64,000 bases of DNA from Clostridium paridis (GTDB lineage Bacteria; Bacillota; Clostridia; Clostridiales; Clostridiaceae), in NCBI RefSeq assembly GCF_016765615.1, contig NZ_JAESWA010000028.1, positions 41,681 to 105,680 on the forward strand, read 5' to 3'. Position numbers and translations under genes: made by a program. The notes under the pieces are model-generated. The model worked only from the letters and a program-made list of their open reading frames with translations. It had not been told where the DNA came from and ran no database searches. Position 1 is the first letter of the stretch; each line of letters starts with the position of its first letter. Shown one piece after another: positions 43,073 through 52,737 of the stretch.

Positions 43073-43465
43073 TTATCTCTTTGAGAATTGTGGAGCTCTT
43101 CTTGCTTTCTTAAGACCGTATTTCTTTCTTTCCTTCATTCTTGGGTCTCTTGTTAAGAAGCCAGCTTTCTTTAATTCTGGTTTAAGTGCTTCATCAGCTT
43201 TTAATAAAGCTCTTGATACACCGTGTCTTATAGCTCCTGCTTGACCTGTAAGTCCACCACCATGTACATTTACTAAAACATCAAATCTTTCTTTAGTTCC
43301 AGTTAAAACTAATGGTTGGTTAACTACAACTCTTAAAGTTTCTAAACCAAAATAGTTTTCTATTTCTCTCTTATTTATTATAACTTTACCTTCACCAGGT
43401 ACAAGTCTTACTCTTGCAACAGATTTCTTTCTTCTTCCAGTTCCTAAATATTGAACTTTTGCCAT
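43073..43465 (-). CDS. rpsI: 30S ribosomal protein S9
   Basis: 130 residues, normal length. It starts [20 protein letters not shown] and ends in the basic tail [14 protein letters not shown] that reaches the P-site tRNA. It follows rplM by 26 bases and ends at a strong terminator, so rplM-rpsI is a self-contained operon as in most bacteria. GGAGGAG precedes the ATG. Confidence 0.98.
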   Translation of the reverse strand: MAKVQYLGTGRRKKSVARVRLVPGEGKVIINKREIENYFGLETLRVVVNQPLVLTGTKERFDVLVNVHGGGLTGQAGAIRHGVSRALLKADEALKPELKKAGFLTRDPRMKERKKYGLKKARRAPQFSKR

Positions 43466-43491
43466 TTTTTATTCCTCCTCCCGAGCCTGTA

Positions 43492-43929
43492 TTAGTACTT
43501 TAATTCTAGTACTTCTGGTTTTTGAGCTGCATTATCATGTTCTGCACCTCTGTAAACCTTAAGTTTCTTTAACATTTGTCTTCCTAATACTCCCTTTGGA
43601 AGCATTCTTCTTACTGCTTCTTCGAAAGCAAATTCAGGTTTTTTATCTAAAACTTCTCTGTAAGGAGTTTCTTTTAATCCACCTGGATATAAACTGTGCT
43701 TTCTCATAAACTTTTGGTCTAATTTCTTTCCTGTTAAAACTACCTTTTCTGCGTTGATAATAATAACAAAATCTCCACAATCAACATTTGGTGTAAATGT
43801 TGGTTTGTTTTTTCCTCTTAATATTGTAGCAACTTGGCTAGCAACTCTTCCTAGTGGCTTTCCAGCTGCATCAACTACATACCATTTTCTTTCAACCTCT
43901 TGTGGTTTAGCGATGTATGATTTCATCAT
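43492..43929 (-). CDS. rplM: 50S ribosomal protein L13
   Basis: 145 residues, the usual length. Conserved stretches are [30 protein letters not shown] and [18 protein letters not shown]. Two ATG codons are adjacent at the start; the second (43926) lies seven bases after GGGAGGG and may be the one used. A consensus promoter and a hairpin leader typical of L13 autoregulation precede it. rpsI follows. Confidence 0.98.
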   Translation of the reverse strand: MMKSYIAKPQEVERKWYVVDAAGKPLGRVASQVATILRGKNKPTFTPNVDCGDFVIIINAEKVVLTGKKLDQKFMRKHSLYPGGLKETPYREVLDKKPEFAFEEAVRRMLPKGVLGRQMLKKLKVYRGAEHDNAAQKPEVLELKY

Positions 43930-44022
43930 TTTCCCTCCCTGAACACTTTTTAAGTTTCTATTTCCATCTTTATGTCAAGATCCGGGGCTTCTGGATCTTA
44001 TCCACAAACTATCTTAACAACA
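43930..44022 (-). promoter_or_regulatory. Probable ribosomal L13 leader RNA
   Basis: About 93 bases of untranslated leader between the predicted transcript start and rplM. It contains the hairpin AAGATCC / GGATCTT with a nine-base loop (43977-43999). Firmicutes rplM transcripts commonly carry a structured leader bound by L13; the position and a strong hairpin agree, but I have not matched the full consensus. Confidence 0.55.
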
Positions 44023-44028
44023 AATATC

Positions 44029-44057
44029 ATTATAATACACGCTTACGGGCGTGTCAA
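44029..44057 (-). promoter_or_regulatory. Consensus sigma-A promoter of rplM-rpsI with palindromic spacer
   Basis: On the minus strand TTGACA (44052-44057), 17-base spacer, TATAAT (44029-44034), perfect in all elements. The spacer region holds the inverted repeat ACACGC-N6-GCGTGT (44037-44054), GC-rich against its surroundings. Confidence 0.92.
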
Positions 44058-44084
44058 CAAATTTACAACTTTTATTTAATATTT

Positions 44085-44819
44085 TTAATAAAAAACTTTT
44101 TCAAGAGATAGTCCCATTGCTGGCATACATTTCCCTGCTTTATTTCTATCACCTTCATTGATTATGTCATTTATATATTCTGGTTTTATTTTTCCTTCAC
44201 CAACTTGAAGAAGGGTTCCTACTATTATTCTAACCATATTATATAAAAAACCATCACCAGAAACATATATTTTTATTTCATCATAGTTTTTTTCTATTTT
44301 AATATCCCAGATTGTTCGGACAGTCGTCTTTACTGAACTTCCCGTTGATTTAAATGCTTTAAAATCATGAGTACCTACAAAAAGCTTACATGCTTCCTGC
44401 ATCTTTTCAACATTTAACTTTTCTTTAACTACGCAAGAATAATTTCTTCCTATTGCCTTTGGTGCTCTTCTATTTATAATTGTATAACAATAAGTTTTCC
44501 CTTTAGCTTGATATCTTGGGTGAAAATCTTCTAGAACTTCCTCAGATTCTAAAATTACTACATCATCAGGCAGCTTTTGGTTTATAGCTTCCCTAAACTT
44601 TTCGCTTGGGATCTTACTATTTGTTTTAAAAGATGCAACAAACCCCTTAGCATGAACCCCTGAATCAGTTCTGCTACACCCAATTAACTCCACTTCTTCA
44701 TTAACAAGCTTTTTAATAGCCTCTTCTATCGTTCCGCATACAGTTCTTCCACTTTTTTGTTTTTGCCATCCATAGAAGTCTGTGCCATCATACTCAATTA
44801 AAAGCTTTATATTTCTCAT
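44085..44819 (-). CDS. truA: tRNA pseudouridine synthase A
   Basis: A 244-residue enzyme that makes pseudouridine at positions 38-40 of tRNA. The catalytic Asp52 is in GCSRTDSGVHA, and FLYNMVRIIVGTLLQVG is the conserved C-terminal motif. Length is normal. It starts ten bases after ecfT and is last in the ecfA1-ecfA2-ecfT-truA set, a common Firmicutes arrangement. The rplM promoter lies immediately beyond its stop. Confidence 0.96.
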   Translation of the reverse strand: MRNIKLLIEYDGTDFYGWQKQKSGRTVCGTIEEAIKKLVNEEVELIGCSRTDSGVHAKGFVASFKTNSKIPSEKFREAINQKLPDDVVILESEEVLEDFHPRYQAKGKTYCYTIINRRAPKAIGRNYSCVVKEKLNVEKMQEACKLFVGTHDFKAFKSTGSSVKTTVRTIWDIKIEKNYDEIKIYVSGDGFLYNMVRIIVGTLLQVGEGKIKPEYINDIINEGDRNKAGKCMPAMGLSLEKVFY

Positions 44820-44829
44820 ATAATATCAC

Positions 44830-45639
44830 CTAAAACTTGAATCTTACATAAAAACTAAAGGCTATTAATACTGCTATTATAAAGAATGCTACAGCATCTC
44901 TACTTTCATATTTTAATTGCTTCATTCTTGTTCTTCCATTCCCACCTCTATAGCATCTAGCTTCCATTGCATTTGCAAGTTCATCAGCTCTTCTAAATGA
45001 ACTAATAAATAATGGTACCAATAATGGTATCAAACTTTTAGCCTTTGAAAATATATTTCCTCCATCAAAATCAGCACCCCTTGCCTTTTGTGCTTTCATT
45101 ATTTTGTCTGTCTCATCTATAAGAGTAGGAATAAATCTTAATGCAATTGTCATCATCATAGCTATTTCATGAGAACTAATCCCCACTACCTTTAATGGTT
45201 TCAATAACCTCTCTAATGCATCAGTTAACTCAATCGGTGATGTGGTTAATGTTAGTATAGATGTACCTATAATTAGGAATATGAGCCTTAAGGTCATAAA
45301 TACAGCCACTTGTATTCCCTCTTCATATATATTTAAGAACTTCCATCCCCATATTAAAGTATCTGATGTACCTTTTATCATAAATACATTAAGAAGTGCA
45401 GTAATCACTATTAATGTTATAACTGGTCTAAGTCCTTTAAAATAAAAACTTGGTGATATTTTTGAGTTAATAATAGCTGCTGCAATAAATGCCACAATTA
45501 GAATATATCCTACAAATTTATTTATTATAAATAATGATGCAATAAATAATACAGATATTAATATTTTAGTTCTAGGATCAAGTTTATGTATGAATGAGTC
45601 CCCGGGTACATATTGTCCTATAGTTATATCTTTAATCAT
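44830..45639 (-). CDS. ecfT: ECF transporter transmembrane protein EcfT
   Basis: A 269-residue membrane component of the shared energy-coupling module for vitamin and cofactor uptake. It has about five spans and the two coupling-helix motifs, seen as QKARGADFDGG and the AMEARCYRG segment near the C-terminus, which touch the two ATPases. No substrate-specific S component is encoded nearby, as expected for a group II ECF system used by several S proteins. GGAG precedes the ATG. Confidence 0.95.
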   Translation of the reverse strand: MIKDITIGQYVPGDSFIHKLDPRTKILISVLFIASLFIINKFVGYILIVAFIAAAIINSKISPSFYFKGLRPVITLIVITALLNVFMIKGTSDTLIWGWKFLNIYEEGIQVAVFMTLRLIFLIIGTSILTLTTSPIELTDALERLLKPLKVVGISSHEIAMMMTIALRFIPTLIDETDKIMKAQKARGADFDGGNIFSKAKSLIPLLVPLFISSFRRADELANAMEARCYRGGNGRTRMKQLKYESRDAVAFFIIAVLIAFSFYVRFKF

Positions 45640-45659
45640 ATTCTACTCGACTCCTTTCA

Positions 45660-46514
45660 CTAATCTCTTTTTAATATCTTTAGTAAGGCTTCTTTTGCTT
45701 GACTGATTGTAAATATGTCATCACCTAGTTCAAAACCCTTACTCTTTAATTCTTTAACTAAATATGTAACTTGTGGTACAGCTAATCCAACATTTTCTAA
45801 AGTACCAATCTCCTTGAAAACATTCTTAGGAGATTCATCAAGGATTATTTCTCCACCATTCATTACAATTACTCTTTCAGCTACTTTTGCAACGTCTTCC
45901 ATGCTATGTGAAACAAGTATAATAGTCATACCATATTCATCATGTAATTTTACTATTTGCTCTAATATTTCATCTCTACCTTTTGGGTCCAAACCAGCTG
46001 TAGGTTCGTCGAGAATTAAAACCTTAGGTTCCATTGCTACAACACCGGCTATGGCAACTCTTCTTTTCTGACCTCCACTAAGTTCAAAAGGAGACTTTTC
46101 CTTATATTTGTCATAGTCTAAACCAACCATTTCCATAGCTCTTCTAACTCTTTGAGATATTTCTTCCTGATTTAATCCTAAATTACTTGGACCAAAAGCA
46201 ATATCTTTCGCAATTGTTTCTTCAAATAATTGATACTCTGGATATTGAAACACTAACCCTACTTTTTTTCTTATATCTGTTAGTTTTGCGCCTTTTTCAG
46301 TTATATTTTTATCATCTATAAATATTTCACCAGAAGTTGCTTGTAGTAATCCATTTAAATGTTGAATTAATGTAGATTTACCTGACCCCGTATGTCCAAT
46401 TAATGCTACAAATTCTCCTTGATTTATTTCTAATGAAACATTATTTAATGCAATTTTCTCAAAAGGACTTTTAGGCATATATATATGAGTTAAATTACTT
46501 ACTTTAATTGACAT
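45660..46514 (-). CDS. ecfA2: ECF transporter ATP-binding protein EcfA2
   Basis: A 284-residue ATPase with Walker [10 protein letters not shown], signature [14 protein letters not shown], Walker [14 protein letters not shown] and the H-loop VSHSM. It pairs with EcfA1, whose gene overlaps its start by 16 bases, and drives EcfT plus vitamin-binding S components. The N-terminal [14 protein letters not shown] insertion is typical of the A2 paralogue. Confidence 0.94.
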   Translation of the reverse strand: MSIKVSNLTHIYMPKSPFEKIALNNVSLEINQGEFVALIGHTGSGKSTLIQHLNGLLQATSGEIFIDDKNITEKGAKLTDIRKKVGLVFQYPEYQLFEETIAKDIAFGPSNLGLNQEEISQRVRRAMEMVGLDYDKYKEKSPFELSGGQKRRVAIAGVVAMEPKVLILDEPTAGLDPKGRDEILEQIVKLHDEYGMTIILVSHSMEDVAKVAERVIVMNGGEIILDESPKNVFKEIGTLENVGLAVPQVTYLVKELKSKGFELGDDIFTISQAKEALLKILKRD

Positions 46515-47347
46515 AATGCATTCACCATCTCATCCACATTTAATATTTCTGTACCTATTTCTATTCCTGATTTTTGTAATTCAAATGCTAATTCGGTCAC
46601 TTGTGGTACATCCAAGCCAATCTCTTTCATTTCTTTCACTTTTGAAAATACTTCTCTTGGTTTTCCTTGTAATACTATATTTCCTTGTTCCATTACAACT
46701 ACTCTATCACCTTCAACTGCTTCATCCATGTAATGAGTAATTAATATAATAGTTATCCCTAGGTTTTTATTTATTTCTTTTATGGTCCTAATTACTTCTT
46801 TTCTTCCTGAAGGGTCTAACATAGCTGTTGGTTCATCAAGTATAATGCACTCTGGTTGCATTGCAAGTATACCTGCTATTGCAATTCTTTGTTTTTGGCC
46901 ACCTGATAATAGATGTGGTGCATGTCTTCTATATTCATACATACCAACCTTTTTAAGACTTTCATCTACTCTTTTTCTAATTTCACTTGGTTCTACCCCA
47001 AGGTTTTCTGGGCCAAAAGCAACATCCTCTTCTACAATTGTGGCTACCATTTGATTATCAGGATTTTGGAATACCATTCCAGCAGTTTTTCTTACATCCC
47101 ATATATTTTGTTCATCCTTAGTATCTAATCCATTTACATATACAGTTCCATCAGATGGTGTCAGTAATGCGTTTATATGTTTTGCTATAGTTGATTTTCC
47201 TGAACCATTATGTCCTAAAACTACTAAGAATTCACCTTTTTTAACTTCTAAATCTACACCTTTTAAAGCATAATACTCTTCTCCATTTTCATGAGAGAGA
47301 TATTTAAAACTAAGATTTTCACATTTTACAATATTCTTTTCCATCAT
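46499..47347 (-). CDS. ecfA1: ECF transporter ATP-binding protein EcfA1
   Basis: A 282-residue ATPase with Walker [11 protein letters not shown]-loop [15 protein letters not shown], signature [14 protein letters not shown], Walker [14 protein letters not shown] and H-loop ITHYM. It is first in the ecf module directly after the alpha ribosomal operon, its standard Firmicutes position. Two ATG codons are adjacent; the second (47344) lies seven bases after GGGAG and may be used. Confidence 0.94.
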   Translation of the reverse strand: MMEKNIVKCENLSFKYLSHENGEEYYALKGVDLEVKKGEFLVVLGHNGSGKSTIAKHINALLTPSDGTVYVNGLDTKDEQNIWDVRKTAGMVFQNPDNQMVATIVEEDVAFGPENLGVEPSEIRKRVDESLKKVGMYEYRRHAPHLLSGGQKQRIAIAGILAMQPECIILDEPTAMLDPSGRKEVIRTIKEINKNLGITIILITHYMDEAVEGDRVVVMEQGNIVLQGKPREVFSKVKEMKEIGLDVPQVTELAFELQKSGIEIGTEILNVDEMVNALCQLK

Positions 47348-47464
47348 GACTCTCCCTTTCTTTAATAACTATTATAAAAGATACACTTAAATAATTCTAT
47401 AGCTTTACCAAAGTCCTTATATATTTTATAACAGTTACTATCTTAATCTTTTGTATATTAAAAT

Positions 47465-47490
47465 GGGGACTAAGTTATCACTTAATCCCC
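47465..47490 (-). terminator. Terminator after rplQ
   Basis: GGGGACTAAG / CTTAATCCCC on the + strand, ten pairs with one wobble, six-base loop, 7 bases past the rplQ stop. It separates the alpha operon from the ecf genes. Confidence 0.8.
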
Positions 47491-47496
47491 TTTATA

Positions 47497-47838
47497 TTAT
47501 ACTAATTCAAGTATAACTAATTCAGCACCGTCTCCTCTTCTTGGACCAACTTTGAACATTCTAGTGTATCCACCTTTACGTTCAGCGTACTTAGGAGCGA
47601 TTTCTTCAAATAATTTCTTAACTACATCTTCTTCAGTTACGAAAGATAAAACTTGTCTTCTAGCGTGAAGATCTCCTCTTTTTGCTAGAGTTATCATATT
47701 TTCAGCAAGGCTTCTTGCTTCTTTCGCTCTAGTGTCAGTAGTTTCTATTTTGCCATGCTTTAAGAAGCTTGTAACAAGGTTTCTTAACATAGCTCTTCTT
47801 TGGTCTGTTGGACGACCTAATTTACGATAACCTGGCAT
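47497..47838 (-). CDS. rplQ: 50S ribosomal protein L17
   Basis: 113 residues in the short bacterial form. It begins [20 protein letters not shown] and ends [17 protein letters not shown], both characteristic. It follows rpoA by 12 bases and closes the rpsM-rpsK-rpsD-rpoA-rplQ operon ahead of a terminator. AAGGAGG precedes the ATG. Confidence 0.98.
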   Translation of the reverse strand: MPGYRKLGRPTDQRRAMLRNLVTSFLKHGKIETTDTRAKEARSLAENMITLAKRGDLHARRQVLSFVTEEDVVKKLFEEIAPKYAERKGGYTRMFKVGPRRGDGAELVILELV

Positions 47839-47850
47839 GACTATACCTCC

Positions 47851-48798
47851 TTACTCATCGCTTAGTCTTAATCCTAAGCCTAGTTCCTTAAGTTTTCTTT
47901 CAACCTCTTCAAGTGATTTTTTACCTAAGTTTCTTACTTTCATCATATCATCCATAGATCTTTGTGCAAGTTCTTGAACAGTATTGATGCCTGCTCTCTT
48001 TAAGCAGTTGTATGATCTAACAGAAAGGTCTAGTTCCTCGATAGTCATCTCAAGAACCTTTTCCTTCTTATCTTCTTCTTTTTCAATCATTATTTCCATA
48101 TCACTAGTATTATCAGTTAATGACATGAAAAGTTTGAAGTGTTCTATCAGTATTTTAGCTGATAGGCTGATAGCTTCATCAATTTTAATTGTACCATTAG
48201 TCCAAATTTCTAATGTTAACTTATCATAATCTGTAATTTGACCTACTCTTGTATTTTCAACAGTAAAGTTTACTCTTTTAACAGGAGTATAAATTGAATC
48301 TACAGCAATAGCACTTAGTGGTAATGAGTCAGATTTGTTTTTGTTTTGTGTAACATATCCTCTACCTCTATTAACAGTAAGTTCCATATAAAGTCTGCCT
48401 TCATCATCTAAAGTAGCAATATGTAAATCCTTATTTACTACCTCAACATCTCCATCAGTCTTAATGTCTCCTGCTGTTACTACTCCAGGACCTTTGGCAT
48501 CTATATATATAACCTTTGGACCTTCTCCACTCATTCTTAGTGCAAGACCTTTAATGTTAAGAATTAATTCTGTAACATCTTCTTTAACACCAGTAACAGT
48601 AGAGAATTCGTGTAGTACTCCATCAATCTTTACAGATGTAGTTGCAACTCCTGGTAAAGATGATAAAAGAATTCTTCTAAGTGCATTACCTAGTGTAATT
48701 CCATATCCTCTTTCTAATGGTTCAACTACGAACTTACCATAAGTTCCATCTTCACTTTGTTCAATACATTCAATAATTGGCTTTTCTATTTCTAACAT
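47851..48798 (-). CDS. rpoA: RNA polymerase alpha subunit
   Basis: A 315-residue subunit. The N-terminal dimerisation domain holds [23 protein letters not shown]; the linker is acidic (EKEEDKKEK); the C-terminal domain [16 protein letters not shown] and [18 protein letters not shown] contacts upstream promoter DNA and regulators. ATG 48798 is used because GGAGGG lies seven or eight bases before it. A 100-base gap with a strong hairpin separates it from rpsD, wider than other gaps in the operon. Confidence 0.98.
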   Translation of the reverse strand: MLEIEKPIIECIEQSEDGTYGKFVVEPLERGYGITLGNALRRILLSSLPGVATTSVKIDGVLHEFSTVTGVKEDVTELILNIKGLALRMSGEGPKVIYIDAKGPGVVTAGDIKTDGDVEVVNKDLHIATLDDEGRLYMELTVNRGRGYVTQNKNKSDSLPLSAIAVDSIYTPVKRVNFTVENTRVGQITDYDKLTLEIWTNGTIKIDEAISLSAKILIEHFKLFMSLTDNTSDMEIMIEKEEDKKEKVLEMTIEELDLSVRSYNCLKRAGINTVQELAQRSMDDMMKVRNLGKKSLEEVERKLKELGLGLRLSDE

Positions 48799-48857
48799 GT
48801 GCAAAACCCTCCTTCAATTAAATATGGCAACCTTATTATGAGGGCAACTGATTCAAC

Positions 48858-48891
48858 ATTTGCAATGGAGAAATATCCTCCAGTTGCAAAT
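48858..48891 (-). promoter_or_regulatory. Hairpin in the rpsD-rpoA gap
   Basis: On the minus strand ATTTGCAA plus TGGAG pairs with CTCCA plus TTGCAAAT, 13 pairs with one bulged base and a seven-base loop. No U-tract follows, so it is not a classic terminator. It could set the ratio of RNA polymerase alpha to ribosomal protein by RNA processing, attenuation or S4 binding. Confidence 0.55.
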
Positions 48892-48900
48892 AGCATATTA

Positions 48901-49521
48901 TTACTTACTGTATAACTCAACGATAAGAGTTTCATTAACATTGATGTCAATGTCTTCTCTTGCTGGTACAGCAACTACTTTACCTTCGAAATTTTCAGTA
49001 TTAGCAGTTAACCACTTTGGTAAAGTCTTTGGATTTTCTGCAAAAACTTTGAATTTTTCTGTTGCTCTGCTTTTTTCTGATACAGAAATAACATCATTTA
49101 CGCTTACTCTGTAAGAAGCGATATCTACCTTCTTACCATTTACTAAGAAATGTCCATGAGTAACTAATTGTCTAGCTTCAGCTCTTGAAGAACCGTAACC
49201 TAGTCTGAAAGCTACGTTATCTAGTCTCATTTCTAGTAACATAAGTAGGTTTTCACCTGTTATTCCTCTCATTCTTTCAGCTTTTTCGTAGTACTTTCTG
49301 AATTGTTTTTCAAGTACTCCGTAAATTCTCTTAGCTTTTTGCTTTTCTCTTAATTGTGTTCCATAGTTAGAAAGTTTCTTTCTGCTAGCTCCATGTTGTC
49401 CTGGCGCATAGCTTCTTCTAACGAAAGCACATTTATCTGTATAGCATCTATCCCCTTTAAGGAATAGTTTTGCACCTTCTCTTCTGCATAATCTACATGC
49501 AGATCCAGTATATCTTGCCAT
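48901..49521 (-). CDS. rpsD: 30S ribosomal protein S4
   Basis: 206 residues. It starts [20 protein letters not shown]; the cysteines in CRLC plus a later Cys suggest the zinc-binding form of S4. The S4 RNA-binding domain is at about residues 96-160 ([20 protein letters not shown]). S4 primes assembly of the 30S body and represses its own operon in several bacteria. It lies between rpsK and rpoA. AGGAGG precedes the ATG. Confidence 0.98.
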   Translation of the reverse strand: MARYTGSACRLCRREGAKLFLKGDRCYTDKCAFVRRSYAPGQHGASRKKLSNYGTQLREKQKAKRIYGVLEKQFRKYYEKAERMRGITGENLLMLLEMRLDNVAFRLGYGSSRAEARQLVTHGHFLVNGKKVDIASYRVSVNDVISVSEKSRATEKFKVFAENPKTLPKWLTANTENFEGKVVAVPAREDIDINVNETLIVELYSK

Positions 49522-49547
49522 TAATTACACCTCCTATGACGTTTGTA

Positions 49548-49943
49548 CTACACTCTTCTTCTTTTTGGTGGTCTACAACCGTTGTGTGGTATTGGAGTAA
49601 CATCCTTAATTAGAGTTACTTCTAAACCAGCAGCTTGTAAACTTCTTATAGCAGCTTCTCTACCTGATCCAGGTCCTTTTACGTAAACCTCAACACTCTT
49701 TAATCCGTGTTCCATAGCAGATTTAGCTGCAGTTTCAGCCGCCATTTGAGCTGCAAATGGAGTACTCTTTCTTGAGCCTCTAAATCCTAACGCTCCAGCT
49801 GATGACCATGATAAAGCATTACCTGCTGCATCAGTTAAAGTTACTATAGAATTGTTGAAAGTTGACTTAATGTGAGCTGCTCCGTGTTCAACATTCTTTC
49901 TTTCTTTTCTTCTTCTTGTTTTCTTAACTTTTGCTGCTACCAT
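49548..49943 (-). CDS. rpsK: 30S ribosomal protein S11
   Basis: 131 residues with the conserved [39 protein letters not shown] and the C-terminal [18 protein letters not shown]. It forms part of the 30S platform with S18 and S21. The gap to rpsM is 15 bases and to rpsD 26. AAGGAGGG precedes the ATG. Confidence 0.98.
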   Translation of the reverse strand: MVAAKVKKTRRRKERKNVEHGAAHIKSTFNNSIVTLTDAAGNALSWSSAGALGFRGSRKSTPFAAQMAAETAAKSAMEHGLKSVEVYVKGPGSGREAAIRSLQAAGLEVTLIKDVTPIPHNGCRPPKRRRV

Positions 49944-49958
49944 TGTCTTCCCTCCTTA

Positions 49959-50324
49959 CTATTTTTTCTTGTTAGCAATAGTTTTCTTTGGACCTTTTCT
50001 AGTTCTTGCATTAGTCTTAGTTTTTTGTCCTCTTACAGGAAGACCTTTTCTATGTCTAATTCCTCTGTAGCAACCAATTTCAACTAGTCTTTTGATGTTA
50101 AGAGCGATTTCTCTTCTTAAATCTCCCTCAACAACTCTATCCTTTATGATATTTCTTATAGCATTTACTTCGTCTTCATTTAAGTCTTTTACTCTAGTGT
50201 CTGGGTTTATTCCAGTTTCTGCTAATATCTTTTGAGAAGTGGATAAACCTATTCCGTATATATAAGTTAGACCTATCTCAACTCTTTTTTCTCTTGGTAG
50301 GTCAACACCAGCTATTCTAGCCAT
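49959..50324 (-). CDS. rpsM: 30S ribosomal protein S13
   Basis: 121 residues, starting [20 protein letters not shown] and ending in a basic tail ([17 protein letters not shown]) that reaches tRNA. It is the first gene of the alpha operon and has its own promoter about 130 bases upstream with an unexplained leader in between. AGGAGGTG precedes the ATG. Confidence 0.98.
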   Translation of the reverse strand: MARIAGVDLPREKRVEIGLTYIYGIGLSTSQKILAETGINPDTRVKDLNEDEVNAIRNIIKDRVVEGDLRREIALNIKRLVEIGCYRGIRHRKGLPVRGQKTKTNARTRKGPKKTIANKKK

Positions 50325-50451
50325 TAAAACTTACACCTCCTGGTAATTAAATTCCCTTTTCATGTGGTAAATATATAAATAAAATTTCAGGTCATTGGTA
50401 TTTTAACCTCTGTCAGCCGCTCCTAAAATTCATTTATGCTAATTAATTGAC
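50325..50451 (-). promoter_or_regulatory. Untranslated leader of the rpsM-rplQ operon
   Basis: About 125 bases between the predicted transcript start and rpsM without a coding frame. It includes the GC-richer segment AGGAGCGGCTGACAGAGG and short complementary stretches such as GGTTAAAATACC. Leaders of this operon are S4-binding sites in some bacteria; I see no match that proves it here. Confidence 0.4.
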
Positions 50452-50457
50452 TATATA

Positions 50458-50486
50458 ATGATATTTTAGAATGGAAAAAAAGTCAA
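50458..50486 (-). promoter_or_regulatory. Sigma-A promoter of the rpsM-rpsK-rpsD-rpoA-rplQ operon
   Basis: On the minus strand TTGACT (50481-50486), 17-base spacer, TATCAT (50458-50463). It lies in the gap between rpmJ and rpsM, allowing the alpha operon to be transcribed apart from the spc operon. Confidence 0.75.
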
Positions 50487-50533
50487 TAATAAATACCTTC
50501 CATTCCATTATTTTTTTAATAAACTTATTTATA

Positions 50534-50659
<126 letters not shown>

Positions 50660-50718
50660 TTATTATTTATGAGCAGGAAAACCAATGCTTTTCTGCTAAC
50701 ATTTAAGTTATTTTAATT

Positions 50719-50937
50719 TTATTTTGCTCTCCAAGTAATTCTACCTCTTGTAAGATCATATTGAGATAACTCAACTGTAACCTTATCTCCTGGAAGAATT
50801 CTTATGAAGTTCATTCTTAGCTTTCCTGAAATGTGAGCAAGGATTTTATGCCCACTTTCCAATTCTACTTGGAACATAGCATTAGGTAATGATTCTAAAA
50901 CTACACCTTGCATTTCAATTACATCATCTTTTGACAT
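50719..50937 (-). CDS. infA: Translation initiation factor IF-1
   Basis: 72 residues, the standard length, starting [20 protein letters not shown] and forming one S1-type OB domain; it binds the 30S A site during initiation. ATG 50937 is chosen by family length; GGAGG lies 12 bases before it, a wide spacing. A longer in-frame start inside the upstream KOW gene is unlikely. The gap to the KOW-protein gene is seven bases. Confidence 0.97.
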   Translation of the reverse strand: MSKDDVIEMQGVVLESLPNAMFQVELESGHKILAHISGKLRMNFIRILPGDKVTVELSQYDLTRGRITWRAK

Positions 50938-50944
50938 AAGGTAA

Positions 50945-51226
50945 TCAAACCTCCTTATCAATGCCTTCAAGCTTTATAAATCTTTTAATCTTTAAATCTA
51001 AACTCTTGTCTTTAGATATAATTTCTTTCTCTAATGTTCTATCGAGTATATCTGTAAGATTTAAGTGTTTTAGTCTCTTCTTTTTAGGCATTTCACTTAA
51101 TTTTGTACTTCCATTAGCAAGGGCAACATAGTTATCATCTAAAACTCTAACTACTATATAAGGTTTATCCTTATCTCTACCTGCTTTGGAAAATACTAAT
51201 CTGCCAACTAAGTCGTTATTCTGCAA
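50945..51226 (-). CDS. KOW-domain RNA-binding protein, L14e-like
   Basis: A 93-residue protein with an N-terminal KOW-like segment ([20 protein letters not shown]) that resembles eukaryotic and archaeal ribosomal proteins L14e/L6e/L27e, followed by a basic tail ([11 protein letters not shown]). Start is TTG with GAGGTG eight bases before it. Firmicutes commonly have this small gene between map and infA; its exact role is unknown, but an RNA- or ribosome-linked function is likely from the domain and place. It begins 85 bases after map. Confidence 0.85.
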   Translation of the reverse strand: MQNNDLVGRLVFSKAGRDKDKPYIVVRVLDDNYVALANGSTKLSEMPKKKRLKHLNLTDILDRTLEKEIISKDKSLDLKIKRFIKLEGIDKEV

Positions 51227-51311
51227 CTTGTTTCACCTCAATGATTACCTTAGTAATAAACCTACAAGCCATTTTGTGGCAAGTGTGAATTTATAACTAA
51301 GCAACACTTAA

Positions 51312-52061
51312 CTATTTAATTAGTGTTAGTATCTCGGGACCATTAGGTAAAATAGCAACAGTATTTTCATAATGAGCTGAATACTTCCCATCAGCTGTCA
51401 CTACAGTCCAATCATCATTTAAGGTTTTAACTCTCCAAGTTCCAACATTAACCATTGGTTCTATTGCTAATACCATTCCTGATGATAATTTTGGACCTCT
51501 TCCAGGTCTTCCGAAATTAGGAACATCCGGATCCTCATGAACACTTTTACCAATTCCATGTCCTACATAATCTCTTACTACTGAAAACCCTGCATCTTCT
51601 ATATACTTTTGAATTTCGTATGAGATGTCTGTTAATCTATTATCTACAATTGCCTTTTCAATTCCTTTGAAAAAACTTTTTTCGGTAATTTCAATTAGTC
51701 TTTCAGCAGTTTCAGATACGTTTCCTACTGGAAAAGTTCTTGCTGCATCACTGTGGAATCCATCTAAGAGAACACCGCAATCTATGCTTACGATATCTCC
51801 TTCACTTAACTTTGTGCTTCCTGGTATTCCATGAACTACTTGCTCATTAACAGATATACAGAGTGAAGCTGGAAAACCATATAATCCTTTAAAGGAAGGT
51901 TTTGCACCATGCTTAGTTATAAATTCTTCTGCAATTTTATCTAATTCCTCAGTAGTAATACCAGGTTTTATTTTAGTTTCAATTAAATTTAATGTCTCTG
52001 CCAATAAGTGTCCTGCTTTTCTCATTAGGTTGATTTCATTATCATTTTTTAAAATAATCAT
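51312..52061 (-). CDS. map: Methionine aminopeptidase type I
   Basis: A 249-residue metal enzyme that removes the initiator Met from new proteins. Metal ligands are in DCGVLLDGFHSDAART (two Asp), GHGIGKSVHEDP (His), and the Glu residues in AIEPMV and HYENTVAI; VVHGIPGS carries the substrate His. Length is normal, with no N-terminal extension. It lies two bases after adk, in the spc operon as in most Firmicutes. Confidence 0.98.
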   Translation of the reverse strand: MIILKNDNEINLMRKAGHLLAETLNLIETKIKPGITTEELDKIAEEFITKHGAKPSFKGLYGFPASLCISVNEQVVHGIPGSTKLSEGDIVSIDCGVLLDGFHSDAARTFPVGNVSETAERLIEITEKSFFKGIEKAIVDNRLTDISYEIQKYIEDAGFSVVRDYVGHGIGKSVHEDPDVPNFGRPGRGPKLSSGMVLAIEPMVNVGTWRVKTLNDDWTVVTADGKYSAHYENTVAILPNGPEILTLIK

Positions 52062-52063
52062 TT

Positions 52064-52711
52064 TTACTCACTTCCTAATATATCACAGATGCTTTCAAAG
52101 ACCTCATTAATTGCTTGTGTACCATCTACAACCTCAAGTAATCCCTCTTTCTTATAGAATTCTATAAGTGGTTGAGTTTGGTTTTCATAAACAGTTAATC
52201 TTTCTTGAACAGTTTCTTCACTATCATCTTTTCTTTGGATAACATCCGAACCACAAACATCACATTTACCTTTTTCTAAAGGTGGATTGAACTTTATGTG
52301 GTAACTTGCTCCACAAGATGGACAAACTCTTCTTCCTGTCATTCTTTCTAAAATAAATTCTCCTGGAACTTGAATTAATAGTGCTGTATCTAATACTTCA
52401 TTTCTTTCTTGTAAGAAATCATGAAGAGATTCAGCCTGGAATACTGTCCTTGGGAATCCATCTAACAGATAACCATTTTGGCAATCTTCTTCTTGCAATC
52501 TATCTTTAACCATATTAATAGTTACTTCATCTGGAACTAATTGACCTTTGTCAATATATTTCTTCGCTTCAACACCCAATGGAGTGTTTTCAGAAATGTT
52601 TTTTCTGAAAATATCTCCAGTTGAAATGTGTGGTATGGAGTATCTATTACTAATTGACTTTGCCTGTGTCCCTTTTCCTGCACCAGGAGGACCAAATAAT
52701 ACAATTTTCAC
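52064..52711 (-). CDS. adk: Adenylate kinase
   Basis: A 216-residue enzyme balancing AMP, ADP and ATP. It has the P-loop [20 protein letters not shown], and a long LID with four cysteines (CPSCGASYH and CDVCGSD), the zinc-stabilised form usual in Gram-positives. GTG 52711 is taken as start because GGAG lies nine bases before it and the length then fits the family; an in-frame ATG five codons upstream is inside that site. It lies between secY and map. Confidence 0.97.
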   Translation of the reverse strand: MKIVLFGPPGAGKGTQAKSISNRYSIPHISTGDIFRKNISENTPLGVEAKKYIDKGQLVPDEVTINMVKDRLQEEDCQNGYLLDGFPRTVFQAESLHDFLQERNEVLDTALLIQVPGEFILERMTGRRVCPSCGASYHIKFNPPLEKGKCDVCGSDVIQRKDDSEETVQERLTVYENQTQPLIEFYKKEGLLEVVDGTQAINEVFESICDILGSE

Positions 52712-52737
52712 CGGCATCATCTCCATCCTGTTTTGCT

